Assembly: GCA_016713365.1 (NCBI GenBank) | Contig: JADJPG010000025.1 | Location: forward strand, 41,220 to 105,219 | Direction of reading: 5' to 3' | DNA length: 64,000 bases | Origin: Verrucomicrobiota bacterium | GTDB taxonomy: Bacteria > Verrucomicrobiota > Verrucomicrobiia > Limisphaerales > JADJPG01 | Translations under genes and position numbers: made by a program | The notes under the pieces: model-generated | What the model saw: the letters and a program-made list of their open reading frames with translations, nothing else | The model's database searches: none | Told to the model about the DNA's origin: nothing | In this document: positions 8,797-17,962 of the stretch, piece after piece | How the letters are laid out: every line of letters begins with the position of its first letter | Numbering within the stretch: the stretch's first letter is position 1

Positions 8797-11157
8797 ATGC
8801 CAACCAACGAAGAACTTCAGAAGCAGCTGATTCAGGATCTGCTCGTCGAGAGCAACGAGGGGCTTGATCGGTTTGATCGCGAGATGCTCGCCTTGGAAAA
8901 GGGTCAGGCCACTCCCGACACGCCGAACATCATCTTCCGCGTCATCCACACCATCAAAGGCACGGCGGGCTGCCTTGGCTTGAGCAAGATCGAATCGGTC
9001 GCGCACGTGGGTGAAAATCTCCTGAGCTTGCTCCGCGAGGGTAAGGTGACGGTGACGCCGCCGTTGATCTCCACGCTGCTCGCCTACGCGGATGCCTTGC
9101 GCGCCATGCTGAGTTCATTGCGCGATGAAGGCAACGAAGGCAGCGAGGATTACTCGGCGTTGCTCAAACAACTTCAGGATTTGCAGGCCGCGTCGTCTGC
9201 TACCTCTACGGAAACGATCCCGGCGCCGCAGGCAGCTGCACCCGTTGCTGCGCCGGCCGCGTTGCCCCAAGGATGGGGACTCTTCGATGATGAACCGGCT
9301 CCGGCCACGCCGGCCGCGACTCCGGTTCTGTCTGAGGCTGTGGCCCCGGCCCCGGTAATCGAGCGCGCTCCAGTCGTAGCGCCGGTGACCGCGCATGCGC
9401 CCACGGGAACGCCGGCTACCTCGCATCCCCCGGGTGAAGGTGGCGCGCGGGCGACGTCCGCGGCGGATACCGCCATTCGCGTGAATGTGGAGCAGCTCGA
9501 CAAACTGATGAATCTCGTGGGCGAACTCGTTCTGGCCCGCAATCAGATCGTCCAGCATTCGGCGCTTATCCAGGATAATTCGCTCATCGCCGCGTCGCAG
9601 CGGCTCAACATCATCACCACCGAACTGCAGGAAAGCGTGATGAAGACGCGGATGCAGCCGATCGGAAATGTCTGGGCCAAGTTTCCGCGCATCGTGCGCG
9701 ATGTCGCGGGGGAGCTCGGCAAGAAGGTGCAGCTCGTCATGGAAGGCAATGAGACGGAGCTGGACCGGACGATCATTGAGGCGATCAAGGATCCGCTTAC
9801 TCACATCATCCGCAACGCGATCGATCACGGCATTGAGACGCCCGAGGTGCGGCGGGGCGGCGGCAAACCGGACGAAGGATTGTTGATCCTGCGCGCCTTT
9901 CACGAGGGCGGCCAGGTGAACATTGAGATCATGGATGATGGGCGCGGCATCAATATTTCGCGGGTGAAGGAGAAGGCGCTGCAACGGGCGTTGATCACGG
10001 CGGATCAATCCGCACGTATGAGCGACCGGGAGGCCTTCAATCTGATCTTCCTGCCGGGCTTCAGCACGGCGGAGAAGGTGACCAATCTCTCCGGTCGCGG
10101 CGTCGGCATGGACGTGGTGAAGACGAACATCGAGAAGATCGGTGGCTCGGTGGATTTGCTCAGCGAGGCGAATGCGGGAACGACGATCAAGATCAAGATC
10201 CCGCTGACGCTCGCCATCATTCCGGCGCTGATTGTCACGAGCGGCCGCGAGCGTTTTGCCATTCCGCAGGTGAGCCTGCTGGAACTCGTCCGGCTCGAAG
10301 CGGAGCAGGCGAGGAAGGGTATCGAGAAGCTTTACGGCGCGCCGGTCTACCGGTTGCGCGGTCAGTTGTTGCCGTTGGTTTATCTGAACAAGGAACTGGA
10401 GCTGGGCGGCGCATCCTCCACTGGAGGCGCGGTCGATGAGGCGGTGAACATCGTGGTGTTGCAGGCGGACGGACGCCAGTTCGGCATGGTGGTGGATGAG
10501 ATCAACGACACGGAAGAAATCGTCGTGAAACCTCTCGGTAAACAACTCAAGGGACTGGCGTGCTTTGCCGGCGCCACCATCATGGGCGACGGCCGGGTGG
10601 CTTTGATTCTGGATGTGGTTGGCCTGGCCCAACACGCGCAGGTGATTCGCGAGGTTCGCGATCGTTCGATGACCGAGAAGCACAAGGGCGATGCTCGCGC
10701 GAGCGAACGGCAGACTCTGCTGCTGTTCGATGTGGGCGAGGGAGCCCAGATGGCCATCCCGCTCTCCATGGTGGCGCGGCTGGAGGAATTTCCGCGCAGC
10801 CAGATCGAACGCTCCGGAGCGCACGAGGTGGTTCAATACCGGGGCCAGATTCTCCCGCTGGTGCGCGTGTCCGACTACGTTCGAACGGTGGCCGAGACGA
10901 GCGCGAGCGGAACGGATCTCATGCAGGTGGTGGTTTATTCGGAACAGGGCCGGAGCATCGGATTGGTCGTCGGCTCCATCAACGACATCGTGGAGGAGGC
11001 GGTGACGGTGAAACGCGATTCCGCGCACGATGGCATTCTCGGTTCGGCCGTCATTCAAAACCGCGTCACCGATCTGCTCGATGTGGCGGCGGTCATTCGC
11101 TCGGCGGATCCGAGCTTCTACTCCAGCAGCAGAACTCCTGTGGGGCTCGCCGCGTGA
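8797..11157 (+). CDS. cheA: Chemotaxis histidine kinase CheA with two C-terminal CheW-like domains
   Basis: The 786-residue protein starts with an Hpt (P1) domain with phospho-accepting H51 in FRVIHTIKGTAGCLGL. An Ala/Pro-rich linker (about 140-215) replaces any recognisable P2 domain. The dimerisation helices begin at VNVEQLDKLMNLVGELVLAR. The HATPase domain has THIIRNAIDHGIE (N box), MDDGRGI (G1) and GRGVGMDVV (G2). Two CheW-like domains follow, at about 455-595 and 625-770, the second after a short linker. CheA autophosphorylates under control of receptor arrays and passes phosphate to CheY and CheB. A tandem CheW tail is less common than a single P5 domain and could tie the kinase into two array contacts. 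The next gene is cheW, 22 bp downstream. Confidence 0.95.
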   Translation: MPTNEELQKQLIQDLLVESNEGLDRFDREMLALEKGQATPDTPNIIFRVIHTIKGTAGCLGLSKIESVAHVGENLLSLLREGKVTVTPPLISTLLAYADALRAMLSSLRDEGNEGSEDYSALLKQLQDLQAASSATSTETIPAPQAAAPVAAPAALPQGWGLFDDEPAPATPAATPVLSEAVAPAPVIERAPVVAPVTAHAPTGTPATSHPPGEGGARATSAADTAIRVNVEQLDKLMNLVGELVLARNQIVQHSALIQDNSLIAASQRLNIITTELQESVMKTRMQPIGNVWAKFPRIVRDVAGELGKKVQLVMEGNETELDRTIIEAIKDPLTHIIRNAIDHGIETPEVRRGGGKPDEGLLILRAFHEGGQVNIEIMDDGRGINISRVKEKALQRALITADQSARMSDREAFNLIFLPGFSTAEKVTNLSGRGVGMDVVKTNIEKIGGSVDLLSEANAGTTIKIKIPLTLAIIPALIVTSGRERFAIPQVSLLELVRLEAEQARKGIEKLYGAPVYRLRGQLLPLVYLNKELELGGASSTGGAVDEAVNIVVLQADGRQFGMVVDEINDTEEIVVKPLGKQLKGLACFAGATIMGDGRVALILDVVGLAQHAQVIREVRDRSMTEKHKGDARASERQTLLLFDVGEGAQMAIPLSMVARLEEFPRSQIERSGAHEVVQYRGQILPLVRVSDYVRTVAETSASGTDLMQVVVYSEQGRSIGLVVGSINDIVEEAVTVKRDSAHDGILGSAVIQNRVTDLLDVAAVIRSADPSFYSSSRTPVGLAA

Positions 11158-11179
11158 ACGTCCCAACCCCTTTCAATTT

Positions 11180-11611
11180 ATGAACGACAGCAAACAGTTC
11201 TGCACCTTCTTCATCGACGGTCTGTTCTTCGGCGTCGAGGTGCTGAAGGTCCAGGAAGTCATCCGCTACCAGCAGATGACGGCAGTCCCGCTCGCGTCCC
11301 GCACGATCGAGGGGCTGATCAATCTCCGCGGCCAGATCGTCACCGCGATTGACCTGCGGCGCCGGCTCGATTTGCCGCCCCGTGGCGAGGAACAACTGCC
11401 CATGAACGTTGTGGTGCGCAGTGACGACGGCGCCGTCAGCCTGCTCGTCGATGAAATCGGTGACGTGGTGGAAATCCACGACGACGTTCGTGAGCGTCCA
11501 CCGGAGACGTTGCGCGGAGTCGCGCGGGAACTGGTGACGGGCGTTTACAAGTTAAAGGAGCGCCTGTTGCTCATTCTCGACACGGAGAAGACGGTGAACC
11601 TTGCAGCCTGA
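11180..11611 (+). CDS. cheW: Chemotaxis coupling protein CheW
   Basis: The 143-residue protein is a single CheW domain: CTFFIDGLFFGVEVLKVQEV at the N-terminus, then GLINLRGQIVTAIDLRRRL, and YKLKERLLLILDTEK near the end. It should couple the soluble MCP encoded next to the CheA kinase. The ATG at 11180 was chosen because the upstream in-frame extension overlaps the end of cheA and has no family character. It lies between cheA and the MCP gene, all on the plus strand, so the three array components are probably translated from one mRNA. Confidence 0.93.
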   Translation: MNDSKQFCTFFIDGLFFGVEVLKVQEVIRYQQMTAVPLASRTIEGLINLRGQIVTAIDLRRRLDLPPRGEEQLPMNVVVRSDDGAVSLLVDEIGDVVEIHDDVRERPPETLRGVARELVTGVYKLKERLLLILDTEKTVNLAA

Positions 11612-11622
11612 ACGATTCCGAC

Positions 11623-11697
11623 ATGACCAAGCTTTACTCCCAAAGCCCTTTCGCCCGAACCGGCCATCGCGTCGAGGGCGTGTTCGATAATTACTGA
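11623..11697 (+). CDS. Possible 24-residue small protein between cheW and the MCP gene
   Basis: An ATG at 11623 opens a 24-codon frame (MTKLYSQSPFARTGH and onward) ending in TGA, located 11 bp after cheW and 27 bp before the MCP gene. It fits the direction and spacing of the operon, but has no recognisable motif and no convincing Shine-Dalgarno sequence. It may be chance. Confidence 0.2.
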   Translation: MTKLYSQSPFARTGHRVEGVFDNY

Positions 11698-11724
11698 CCA
11701 ACAACAAAACAAAATACCAAAGCC

Positions 11725-14106
11725 ATGAAAGCCACATCCCCGAGTCCCGTCCGACGCAAAAATGGAGCGCCGCGCGCCAGCCGTCCCGTCGACGCCCGTC
11801 CAAGTCGCGAAGAAGAGTTGAGCCTCCTGCGTGGACAGGTTGAAGCCATCCACAAATCGCAGGCGGTGATCGAGCTGGAGCTCGACGGCACCATCGTGCG
11901 CGCGAATGAGAATTTTCTGAAGGTGGTCGGCTACACCGAGACCGAGGTGTCGGGCCAGAATCACAGTTTCCTCGTCGATGCCGCGCGCCGCGCGAGCGCG
12001 GATTACCAGCAACTCTGGAACAATTTATCGCGTGGCCTGACCCAGAACGGGGAATTTCGCCTGGTGGGGCAGGGCGGTCGCGAATGCTGGTTCCAGTTCA
12101 CCTACCACCCGATTCCCGGTGCTGATGGCGCCGCCGCGACGGTGGTTGCGATTGGCTACGACGTCAGCACCCAGCAGAAACTGCGCGAGCAGTTTGCTGA
12201 ACTGAAGGTGCGTTCGGACATCATCGACATGACGAGCATCGTGTCCGAGGCGGACCTCAAGGGCGACATCCTGAGCATCAACCAGAAGTTCATCGACGTG
12301 TCCAAATACAGTCGCGAAGAACTGATCGGCAAAGGTCATAACACCACGCGGCATCCGGACATGCCGAAGGAAGTCTTCCGCGATATGTGGGCGACGATCG
12401 GGCGCGGGAAAGTTTTCCGCGGCGTGGTGAAGAACCGCGCGAAGGACGGCTCGCCTTACTATGTCGATGCGGTGATTGCGCCGGTGCTCGGCGAGAACGG
12501 CAAGCCCAAGAAGTATGTGGGCGTGCGCTACGACATCACGCAGCTGGAGCTGGAACGCCAGAACATGAAGGGTGTGCTTTCCGCCATCAACAGCACGTAT
12601 GCCTACATCGAGTTTGATACGAAGGGGAATGTCACAACGGCCAACGACAATTTCCTGAGAGCACTGGGCTATCAGCTGGCGGAGATCGTTGGCCAGCATC
12701 ACCGGATGTTTGTGGAGCCTTCCTATGCGGCCAGTCCGGCTTATCAACAATTCTGGACCGACCTATTGAGCGGCAAGTCACAGTCGGAGGTCTTTAAGCG
12801 GATTACAAAACAGAAAACGGAGATCTGGATTCAAGCGGTCTACGCGCCCGTGATGGACGAGATGGGTCGTGTAACGAAAGTGATCAAGATCGCCACGGAT
12901 GTGACGGAGGCCAAGGTTACCGCCATCAACAGCAAACGGCAGCTCGACGCGATCAACAGCACTCAGGCGGTGATCGAGTTCAGCATTGATGGGACCTGCC
13001 TCACGGCGAACGAAAACTTTTGCAAGGCGATGGGTTATCAGCTGGAAGACTTCAAGGGTCGCCATCACAGCATGTTCCTGGAAACAGAAGCCCGTGAGTC
13101 GGCCGACTACCGGCAATTTTGGCGGGAGCTTAACGACGGCAAGTTCCAGTCGGCTGAGTTCAAGCGCGTGGGCAAGGGAGGTCGCGAAGTGTGGTTGCAG
13201 GCGAGCTACAACCCTGTGTTCGACGTGAACGGCAAGGTGACGAAGGTGGTGAAGTTCGCCACCGAAATCACCTCCCGCAAACTCGCGGAGAAGAGCCTCA
13301 AGGAAACGCTTACCGCGGTGAACGACAACGCGCAGGCCCTGGCCAGTGCCTCGGAGGAGCTCACGGCTGTGAGCCAGCAGATGAGCGCCAATTCAGAGGA
13401 GACGGCCGCGCAGTCGAACGTGGTGGCAGGTGCCGCTGAGGAAGTCAGCAAAAACGTGGCGACTGTCGCGACAAGCGCGGAGGAGATGAGCGCGAGCGTG
13501 AAGGAGATCGCGAAGAACGCGAACGACGCGGCGCGGGTGGCGACCGAGGCGGTTTCGGTGGCCAGCAATACCAATGCGACGGTGGCCAAGCTCGGCGAGA
13601 GCAGCATCGAGATCGGCAAGGTCATCAAAGTCATCACAAGCATCGCGCAGCAGACGAACCTGCTGGCCTTGAATGCGACCATTGAGGCGGCCCGCGCGGG
13701 TGAAGCCGGAAAGGGCTTCGCGGTGGTGGCGAACGAGGTGAAGGAGCTGGCCAAACAAACCGCTACGGCGACTGAGGACATCAGCCAGAAGATTGAGGCG
13801 ATCCAGACCGACACGAAGGGCGCGGTGACCGCCATCGATCAGATCAGCAGAATCATCGGCCAGATCAACGACATCTCGAACACCATCGCCAGCGCGGTGG
13901 AAGAGCAGTCGGCGACGACCAACGAAATCGCCCGCAACGCCAGCGAGGCGGCGAAGGGCAGCACGGAAATCTCGAAGAACATCGCCAACGTGAGCCTCGC
14001 CGCGAAGAACACCACGGAGGGCGCGAACAGTACGTTCAGCGCCGCGACCGAGCTCTCGAAGCTGGCGCTGGGACTCAAGGGCGTCGTTGAAAAAGCGCGC
14101 CTCTAA
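11725..14106 (+). CDS. Cytoplasmic methyl-accepting chemotaxis protein with four PAS domains
   Basis: Four PAS units in tandem occupy about residues 45-155, 165-280, 285-400 and 405-520. Three of them share the pattern AVIELELDGTIVRANENFLK followed by a G-Y-x-L/E turn. A classical MCP signalling domain follows (about 540-793), with the tip NLLALNATIEAARAGEAGKG and FAVVANEVKELAKQT. There is no transmembrane segment, so this is a soluble receptor that senses an internal signal through PAS-bound ligands, possibly redox state or oxygen; which PAS binds a cofactor cannot be read here. Alternating Ala/Glu/Gln heptads in the helices supply possible CheR/CheB methylation sites. There is no C-terminal CheR-binding pentapeptide. 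The gene is in the middle of the che cluster. Confidence 0.93.
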   Translation: MKATSPSPVRRKNGAPRASRPVDARPSREEELSLLRGQVEAIHKSQAVIELELDGTIVRANENFLKVVGYTETEVSGQNHSFLVDAARRASADYQQLWNNLSRGLTQNGEFRLVGQGGRECWFQFTYHPIPGADGAAATVVAIGYDVSTQQKLREQFAELKVRSDIIDMTSIVSEADLKGDILSINQKFIDVSKYSREELIGKGHNTTRHPDMPKEVFRDMWATIGRGKVFRGVVKNRAKDGSPYYVDAVIAPVLGENGKPKKYVGVRYDITQLELERQNMKGVLSAINSTYAYIEFDTKGNVTTANDNFLRALGYQLAEIVGQHHRMFVEPSYAASPAYQQFWTDLLSGKSQSEVFKRITKQKTEIWIQAVYAPVMDEMGRVTKVIKIATDVTEAKVTAINSKRQLDAINSTQAVIEFSIDGTCLTANENFCKAMGYQLEDFKGRHHSMFLETEARESADYRQFWRELNDGKFQSAEFKRVGKGGREVWLQASYNPVFDVNGKVTKVVKFATEITSRKLAEKSLKETLTAVNDNAQALASASEELTAVSQQMSANSEETAAQSNVVAGAAEEVSKNVATVATSAEEMSASVKEIAKNANDAARVATEAVSVASNTNATVAKLGESSIEIGKVIKVITSIAQQTNLLALNATIEAARAGEAGKGFAVVANEVKELAKQTATATEDISQKIEAIQTDTKGAVTAIDQISRIIGQINDISNTIASAVEEQSATTNEIARNASEAAKGSTEISKNIANVSLAAKNTTEGANSTFSAATELSKLALGLKGVVEKARL

Positions 14107-14187
14107 ACTTACGTCGTGCGGGAAGCGGGGGCGAAATGAGCCCCTGCTTCCTGGCGCGCGCGAGTTGGCGCGGCTCTGACCATCACT

Positions 14188-14565
14188 ATGAAGATGCTTG
14201 TTATCGATGACTCGAAAGCGATGCGCGGATTCCTCCGCGGCCTCGCGAACGAGCTGGAGTTCGTTTCGGAGGAGGCCGAGGACGGTCGCGCCGCGCTGGA
14301 CATTCTCATCAAGAACGATCCTCGAGATCCATTCGACATCGCGCTGGTGGATTTGAACATGCCCCGGATGAACGGCATCGAGTTCATTCAGTTCGTCCGC
14401 CGCAATCGCGAGTACAAGAATGTGAAGTTGATGGTGGTGACGACGGAGAACTCCATGGAAACGGTGGCCTCGGCGATTGAGGCCGGAGCCGATGATCTGT
14501 TGATGAAGCCGGTGACCATGGAATCGCTGACGGAAAAGCTGACGATTCTCGGTCTCGTGGATTGA
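14188..14565 (+). CDS. cheY: Second CheY-like response regulator
   Basis: This 125-residue receiver-only protein has D7-D8, phosphoacceptor D55 in LVDLNMPRMNG, TT at about 84-85 and the conserved lysine in LMKPV. It has no output domain. It lies 31 bp upstream of cheB. It differs clearly from the first CheY of the cluster (SKAMRGFLR after the acidic pocket instead of AATMRKMIS), so the two are not a recent duplication. One may drive the motor and the other act as a phosphate sink, a guess based on other two-CheY systems. Confidence 0.9.
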   Translation: MKMLVIDDSKAMRGFLRGLANELEFVSEEAEDGRAALDILIKNDPRDPFDIALVDLNMPRMNGIEFIQFVRRNREYKNVKLMVVTTENSMETVASAIEAGADDLLMKPVTMESLTEKLTILGLVD

Positions 14566-14596
14566 ATCTCCAGTCCCGGGGAACGACGAAAAGATT

Positions 14597-15685
14597 ATGC
14601 CAAAAATCAGAGTGCTGGTGGTGGATGACGCGGTGGTGATGCGGAAGATGATCACCGAGGTGCTGGCTCGCGACAGCCAGATCGAAGTCATCGGCTCGGC
14701 TCCGAACGGAAAGATCGCCTTGCAGAAGATTCCACAGGTGAATCCGGATTTGATCACGATGGATGTCGAAATGCCGGAGATGGATGGCATCGAAACACTC
14801 CGCGAGATCCGAAAGATCTATCCGAAGCTGCCGGTGATCATGTTCAGCACGCTGACCGCCAAGGGGGCGAGCACGACGCTGGACGCCCTCACGATCGGTG
14901 CGACGGATTACGTGACCAAGCCGGCGAACGTGGGCTCGGTGACGGACGGCATCAATCGCCTCGAGGCTGAGTTGATCCCCAAGATCAAGGCTCATTGCAA
15001 GCACCTGCGAGTGGCCGAGCCGCCCGGAGAACACACGGCGTTCATCTCGCGGTTGAAGCCGATCGCGTTTCCGCCTCGGGTCCGCTCCAAGTCGATTGAT
15101 ATCGTGTGCGTCGGGACGTCGACCGGTGGTCCGAATGCGCTGGCCGAGGTGTTCAAATCATTCCCCGCCGATTTTCCGGTGCCGATCGTGGTGGTGCAGC
15201 ACATGCCGCCGATGTTCACGGCGTTGCTGGCAGAGCGGCTGGCGGCGAACACGGCGATTCGCTTTCACGAGGGACAGCACGGACAGCTGGTTGTTCCCGG
15301 GCATGGCTACATCGCCCCCGGCGGCAAACACATGGAGGTGAAGCGCGAGGGGCTGCGGACGGTTCTGCAGTTGCACGACGGTCCGCCGGAGAACTCGTGT
15401 CGTCCCGCGGTGGACGTTTTGTTTCGCAGCGTCGCGGCGACCTACGGCGGGAATGTGTTGGCGGTGGTGCTGACGGGAATGGGGCAGGACGGCTTGCGGG
15501 GTTGCCAGCATCTTCGCGAGGCGCATGCGCAGGTGATGGCGCAGGACGAAAAGTCGAGCGTCGTTTGGGGCATGCCAGGTTGCGTGGTGACCGCGGGGCT
15601 CGCGGATCAGGTCGTGCCGCTGGACCGGGTGGGCGGGGAGATTGTTCGAAAGGTTAAGGAGTCGCGCCGGGCGTGTGCGGCGTAA
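14597..15685 (+). CDS. cheB: Protein-glutamate methylesterase CheB
   Basis: The N-terminal receiver has D10-D11 and phosphoacceptor D56 in TMDVEMPEMDG. A linker follows, then the CheB methylesterase domain with the catalytic triad: Ser in VCVGTSTGGPNAL, His in VVVQHMPP, and Asp in LTGMGQDGLRG. The enzyme demethylates or deamidates receptor glutamyl side chains to reset the soluble MCP encoded upstream. Its length (362 residues) is normal. It is followed by cheR 48 bp downstream, giving a full adaptation module. Confidence 0.95.
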   Translation: MPKIRVLVVDDAVVMRKMITEVLARDSQIEVIGSAPNGKIALQKIPQVNPDLITMDVEMPEMDGIETLREIRKIYPKLPVIMFSTLTAKGASTTLDALTIGATDYVTKPANVGSVTDGINRLEAELIPKIKAHCKHLRVAEPPGEHTAFISRLKPIAFPPRVRSKSIDIVCVGTSTGGPNALAEVFKSFPADFPVPIVVVQHMPPMFTALLAERLAANTAIRFHEGQHGQLVVPGHGYIAPGGKHMEVKREGLRTVLQLHDGPPENSCRPAVDVLFRSVAATYGGNVLAVVLTGMGQDGLRGCQHLREAHAQVMAQDEKSSVVWGMPGCVVTAGLADQVVPLDRVGGEIVRKVKESRRACAA

Positions 15686-15733
15686 ATGGGCACTTGGGCA
15701 TTCACTGCATCCAACCACCATCAAACTTATCCA

Positions 15734-16577
15734 ATGCCGATCGCTCCCGAAAATTTCCGCTTCATCCAACAGTTCGCGCGAGACTCCGCCGCGATCATTC
15801 CTGGAGCCGGGCAAGGAGTACCTCGTGGAGTCTAGGCTGACTCCGCTAGCCCTTCAGGGCGGGTTTGCCACGCTGGATGAATTCATCACCCAGTTGCGGA
15901 TGAATCCATTGCAGACGTTGTTCCATGACCAGGTGATTGATGCGCTGACGACGAATGAAACTTCGTTCTTCCGGGATTTCCATCCGTTCGAGACGCTGCG
16001 CAATCAGCTGATTCCTCTGCTGATTACCCGTCGCGCCTCGATGCGCAAACTCAACATCTGGTCGGGCGCGGCATCCACCGGGCAGGAAGCCTACAGCATC
16101 GCGATGATCATCCGTGAACATTTTCCGGAGCTGCGCGACTGGCAGGTGTCCATTCTGGGAACGGATCTTTCGCCCACCGTGTTGAGCCAGGCGAAGGAAG
16201 GGGCTTACTCGCAGCTGGAGGTGAATCGTGGCCTGCCGGCGCCGCTGCTGTTGAAGTATTTTACCAAGGTGGGAACGAAGTGGGTGGTGAAGGACGACCT
16301 CAAGCGGCTCGTGGAGTTTCGCCAGATGAACCTCTTCAAACCGTGGCCCATCCTGCCGGTGTTCGATCTGGTTTTGCTCCGGAATGTGATGATCTATTTC
16401 GACATTGAGACGAAGAAGGAAATCCTCAAGCGCATCCGGAACTGCATTCACCCCGAGGGCTACCTTTTTCTGGGAGCAGCCGAGACGACCATCAATCTGG
16501 ATCCCAATTGGGAAACCCTCACCATGGGCCTCTCAACGCTGTACCAGCACAAAGCGGCGCTGCCGATTGCGGCGTAA
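15734..16577 (+). CDS. cheR: Chemotaxis methyltransferase CheR, interrupted by a one-base shift near its start
   Basis: An ATG at 15734 opens MPIAPENFRFIQQFARDSAA, the expected CheR N-terminal helix. The continuation LEPGKEYLVESRL lies in another frame, so one extra C near 15799-15801 breaks the gene. The rest is intact: NETSFFRD, the SAM-binding region WSGAASTGQEAYSIAMI, and VLLRNVMIYFD. The enzyme methylates receptor glutamates with S-adenosylmethionine. An alternative start upstream, at 15642 in the downstream frame, overlaps cheB and gives an arginine-rich non-family N-terminus, so I reject it. Loss of CheR would leave CheB unbalanced, so a sequencing error seems more likely than a real mutation. 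Confidence 0.85.
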
Positions 16578-16754
16578 AGGCGGTCGGCGGGGAAACGACT
16601 GGTTCGTCGCGACGCGCCCTCACGGTCATTGAGGCGGTGAATTCCAACTGCAGCTGAGTTCCTGCGCGGGGTTGTCTACCTTGCTGCCGCCCAACTCCAC
16701 TCCGGCTAAATATCCGCTCGATATCGTGCGTCCAACGCTCCACATTTACAAAAC

Positions 16755-17951
16755 ATGTCGACCATTGAACGCACCATCTCGGTGAGTTTCCGGCACCGGA
16801 TTCATTTCACGCGAAATGTTTTTGGCCTCGGTAATTCCGTGCTGAAAGAGGTTCTCGCGGGCGAAAGCCATCACCCGCCCAAGGTGCTTGTGGTGCTCGA
16901 CGAATCGCTGCACAAGGCCCAGCCCGCCTTCTCATCGCAGATCGAGACGTGGTTCAATCACAACTCGAAGATCGCGCGCCTGGTTTGCCCGCCCATCGTG
17001 CTGGAAGGTGGAGAGCGGGTGAAGAATTCCTATTTTCACGTCTCAGAGATCCAATCGCAGATCGACCGGTATCACATTGATCGCCACTCCTATGTCATCG
17101 CTGTCGGCGGCGGTGCCGTGCTGGATTTGGTCGGGCTCGCCGCCGCCACGGCGCATCGCGGAGTCCGGCATATTCGCCTTCCGACGACGACCTTGAGCCA
17201 GGATGATTCCGGCGTGGGCGTGAAGAACGGGATGAATGCGTTCGGGAAAAAGAACTTCATCGGCACGTTCGCGGTGCCGTGGGCGGTGATCAATGACTTC
17301 GAGTTGCTCGCCTCGCTTTCACCGCGTGACAAGAGGGCGGGCTACATTGAGGCGGTGAAAGTGGCCTGCATCCGGGACGCGAAGTTCTTTGAAGCAATTG
17401 AGCAGGATGCCGTGAAACTGCGTGAGTTCGATCCACACGCGATGGAGCGATTGATCGTCCGCAGTGCCGAGCTGCATGTGAACCACATCGCGACATCGGG
17501 TGATCCCTTTGAGATGGGCTCGGCGCGGCCGCTGGATTTTGGTCACTGGGCGGCGCACAAGCTGGAGCAGATCTCGGAGTATCAGATTCGTCATGGCGAG
17601 GCGGTGGCCATTGGCATCGCCCTCGATGTAGTGTATTCGCGCCGCAGCGGGTTCCTCGATGCCGCCAGCGCGGAACGCATTCTCACGCTGATCGAGAATC
17701 TCGGCTTTGACATCTTTGCTAACGAGTTGCTGCACGTCGACTCCGAGGGGGCGCTGATGGTTTTGAAGGGACTGGAGGAGTTCCGTGAACATCTCGGTGG
17801 GCGGCTCACCATCACATTGCTGAGTTCGATCGGGTGCGGGTTTGAAGTTCACGAGATGCATTCGTCGCCCGTCGTGGCGGCGATTCATGAGCTGGAGGAA
17901 CGCGCGCAGCGCAAAGTCCAGGCGCGCGTCGTATCCATGTTCAAACGCTGA
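16755..17951 (+). CDS. eboD: EboD-like 3-dehydroquinate synthase family protein
   Basis: This is a sugar-phosphate cyclase fold (3-dehydroquinate synthase superfamily) of the Ebo type: IAVGGGAVLDLVGLAAATAH, then HIRLPTTTLSQDDSGVGVKN, then GKKNFIGTFAVPWAVINDFE and GYIEAVKVA. The NAD-binding Gly-rich loop and metal ligands (E in YIEAVK, H in FGHW and H in RHGEAVAIG) are visible. Housekeeping aroB proteins differ in the HRG and GVKN motifs. In the cyanobacterial ebo cluster, such proteins are implicated in making or exporting an unknown small molecule needed to move scytonemin precursors to the periplasm. The start ATG follows a 177-bp gap after cheR. The next gene, 11 bp downstream, is eboF-like. 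Confidence 0.8.
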   Translation: MSTIERTISVSFRHRIHFTRNVFGLGNSVLKEVLAGESHHPPKVLVVLDESLHKAQPAFSSQIETWFNHNSKIARLVCPPIVLEGGERVKNSYFHVSEIQSQIDRYHIDRHSYVIAVGGGAVLDLVGLAAATAHRGVRHIRLPTTTLSQDDSGVGVKNGMNAFGKKNFIGTFAVPWAVINDFELLASLSPRDKRAGYIEAVKVACIRDAKFFEAIEQDAVKLREFDPHAMERLIVRSAELHVNHIATSGDPFEMGSARPLDFGHWAAHKLEQISEYQIRHGEAVAIGIALDVVYSRRSGFLDAASAERILTLIENLGFDIFANELLHVDSEGALMVLKGLEEFREHLGGRLTITLLSSIGCGFEVHEMHSSPVVAAIHELEERAQRKVQARVVSMFKR

Positions 17952-17962
17952 TCGCGCCGCGC

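Noticed and set aside
9115..11166. 683-codon open frame on the minus strand opposite cheA
   Set aside because: It is rich in Arg and His with no domain, and the plus strand encodes a complete CheA. It is an antisense artefact of GC-rich codons.
13393..14790. 465-codon minus-strand frame across the MCP end, cheY and cheB start
   Set aside because: It is antisense to three recognised genes, with low-complexity His/Arg/Asp composition.
15642..15733. Longer N-terminus for CheR starting inside cheB
   Set aside because: The extension is basic and unlike CheR, while the ATG at 15734 gives the family N-terminus in a frame one base away.
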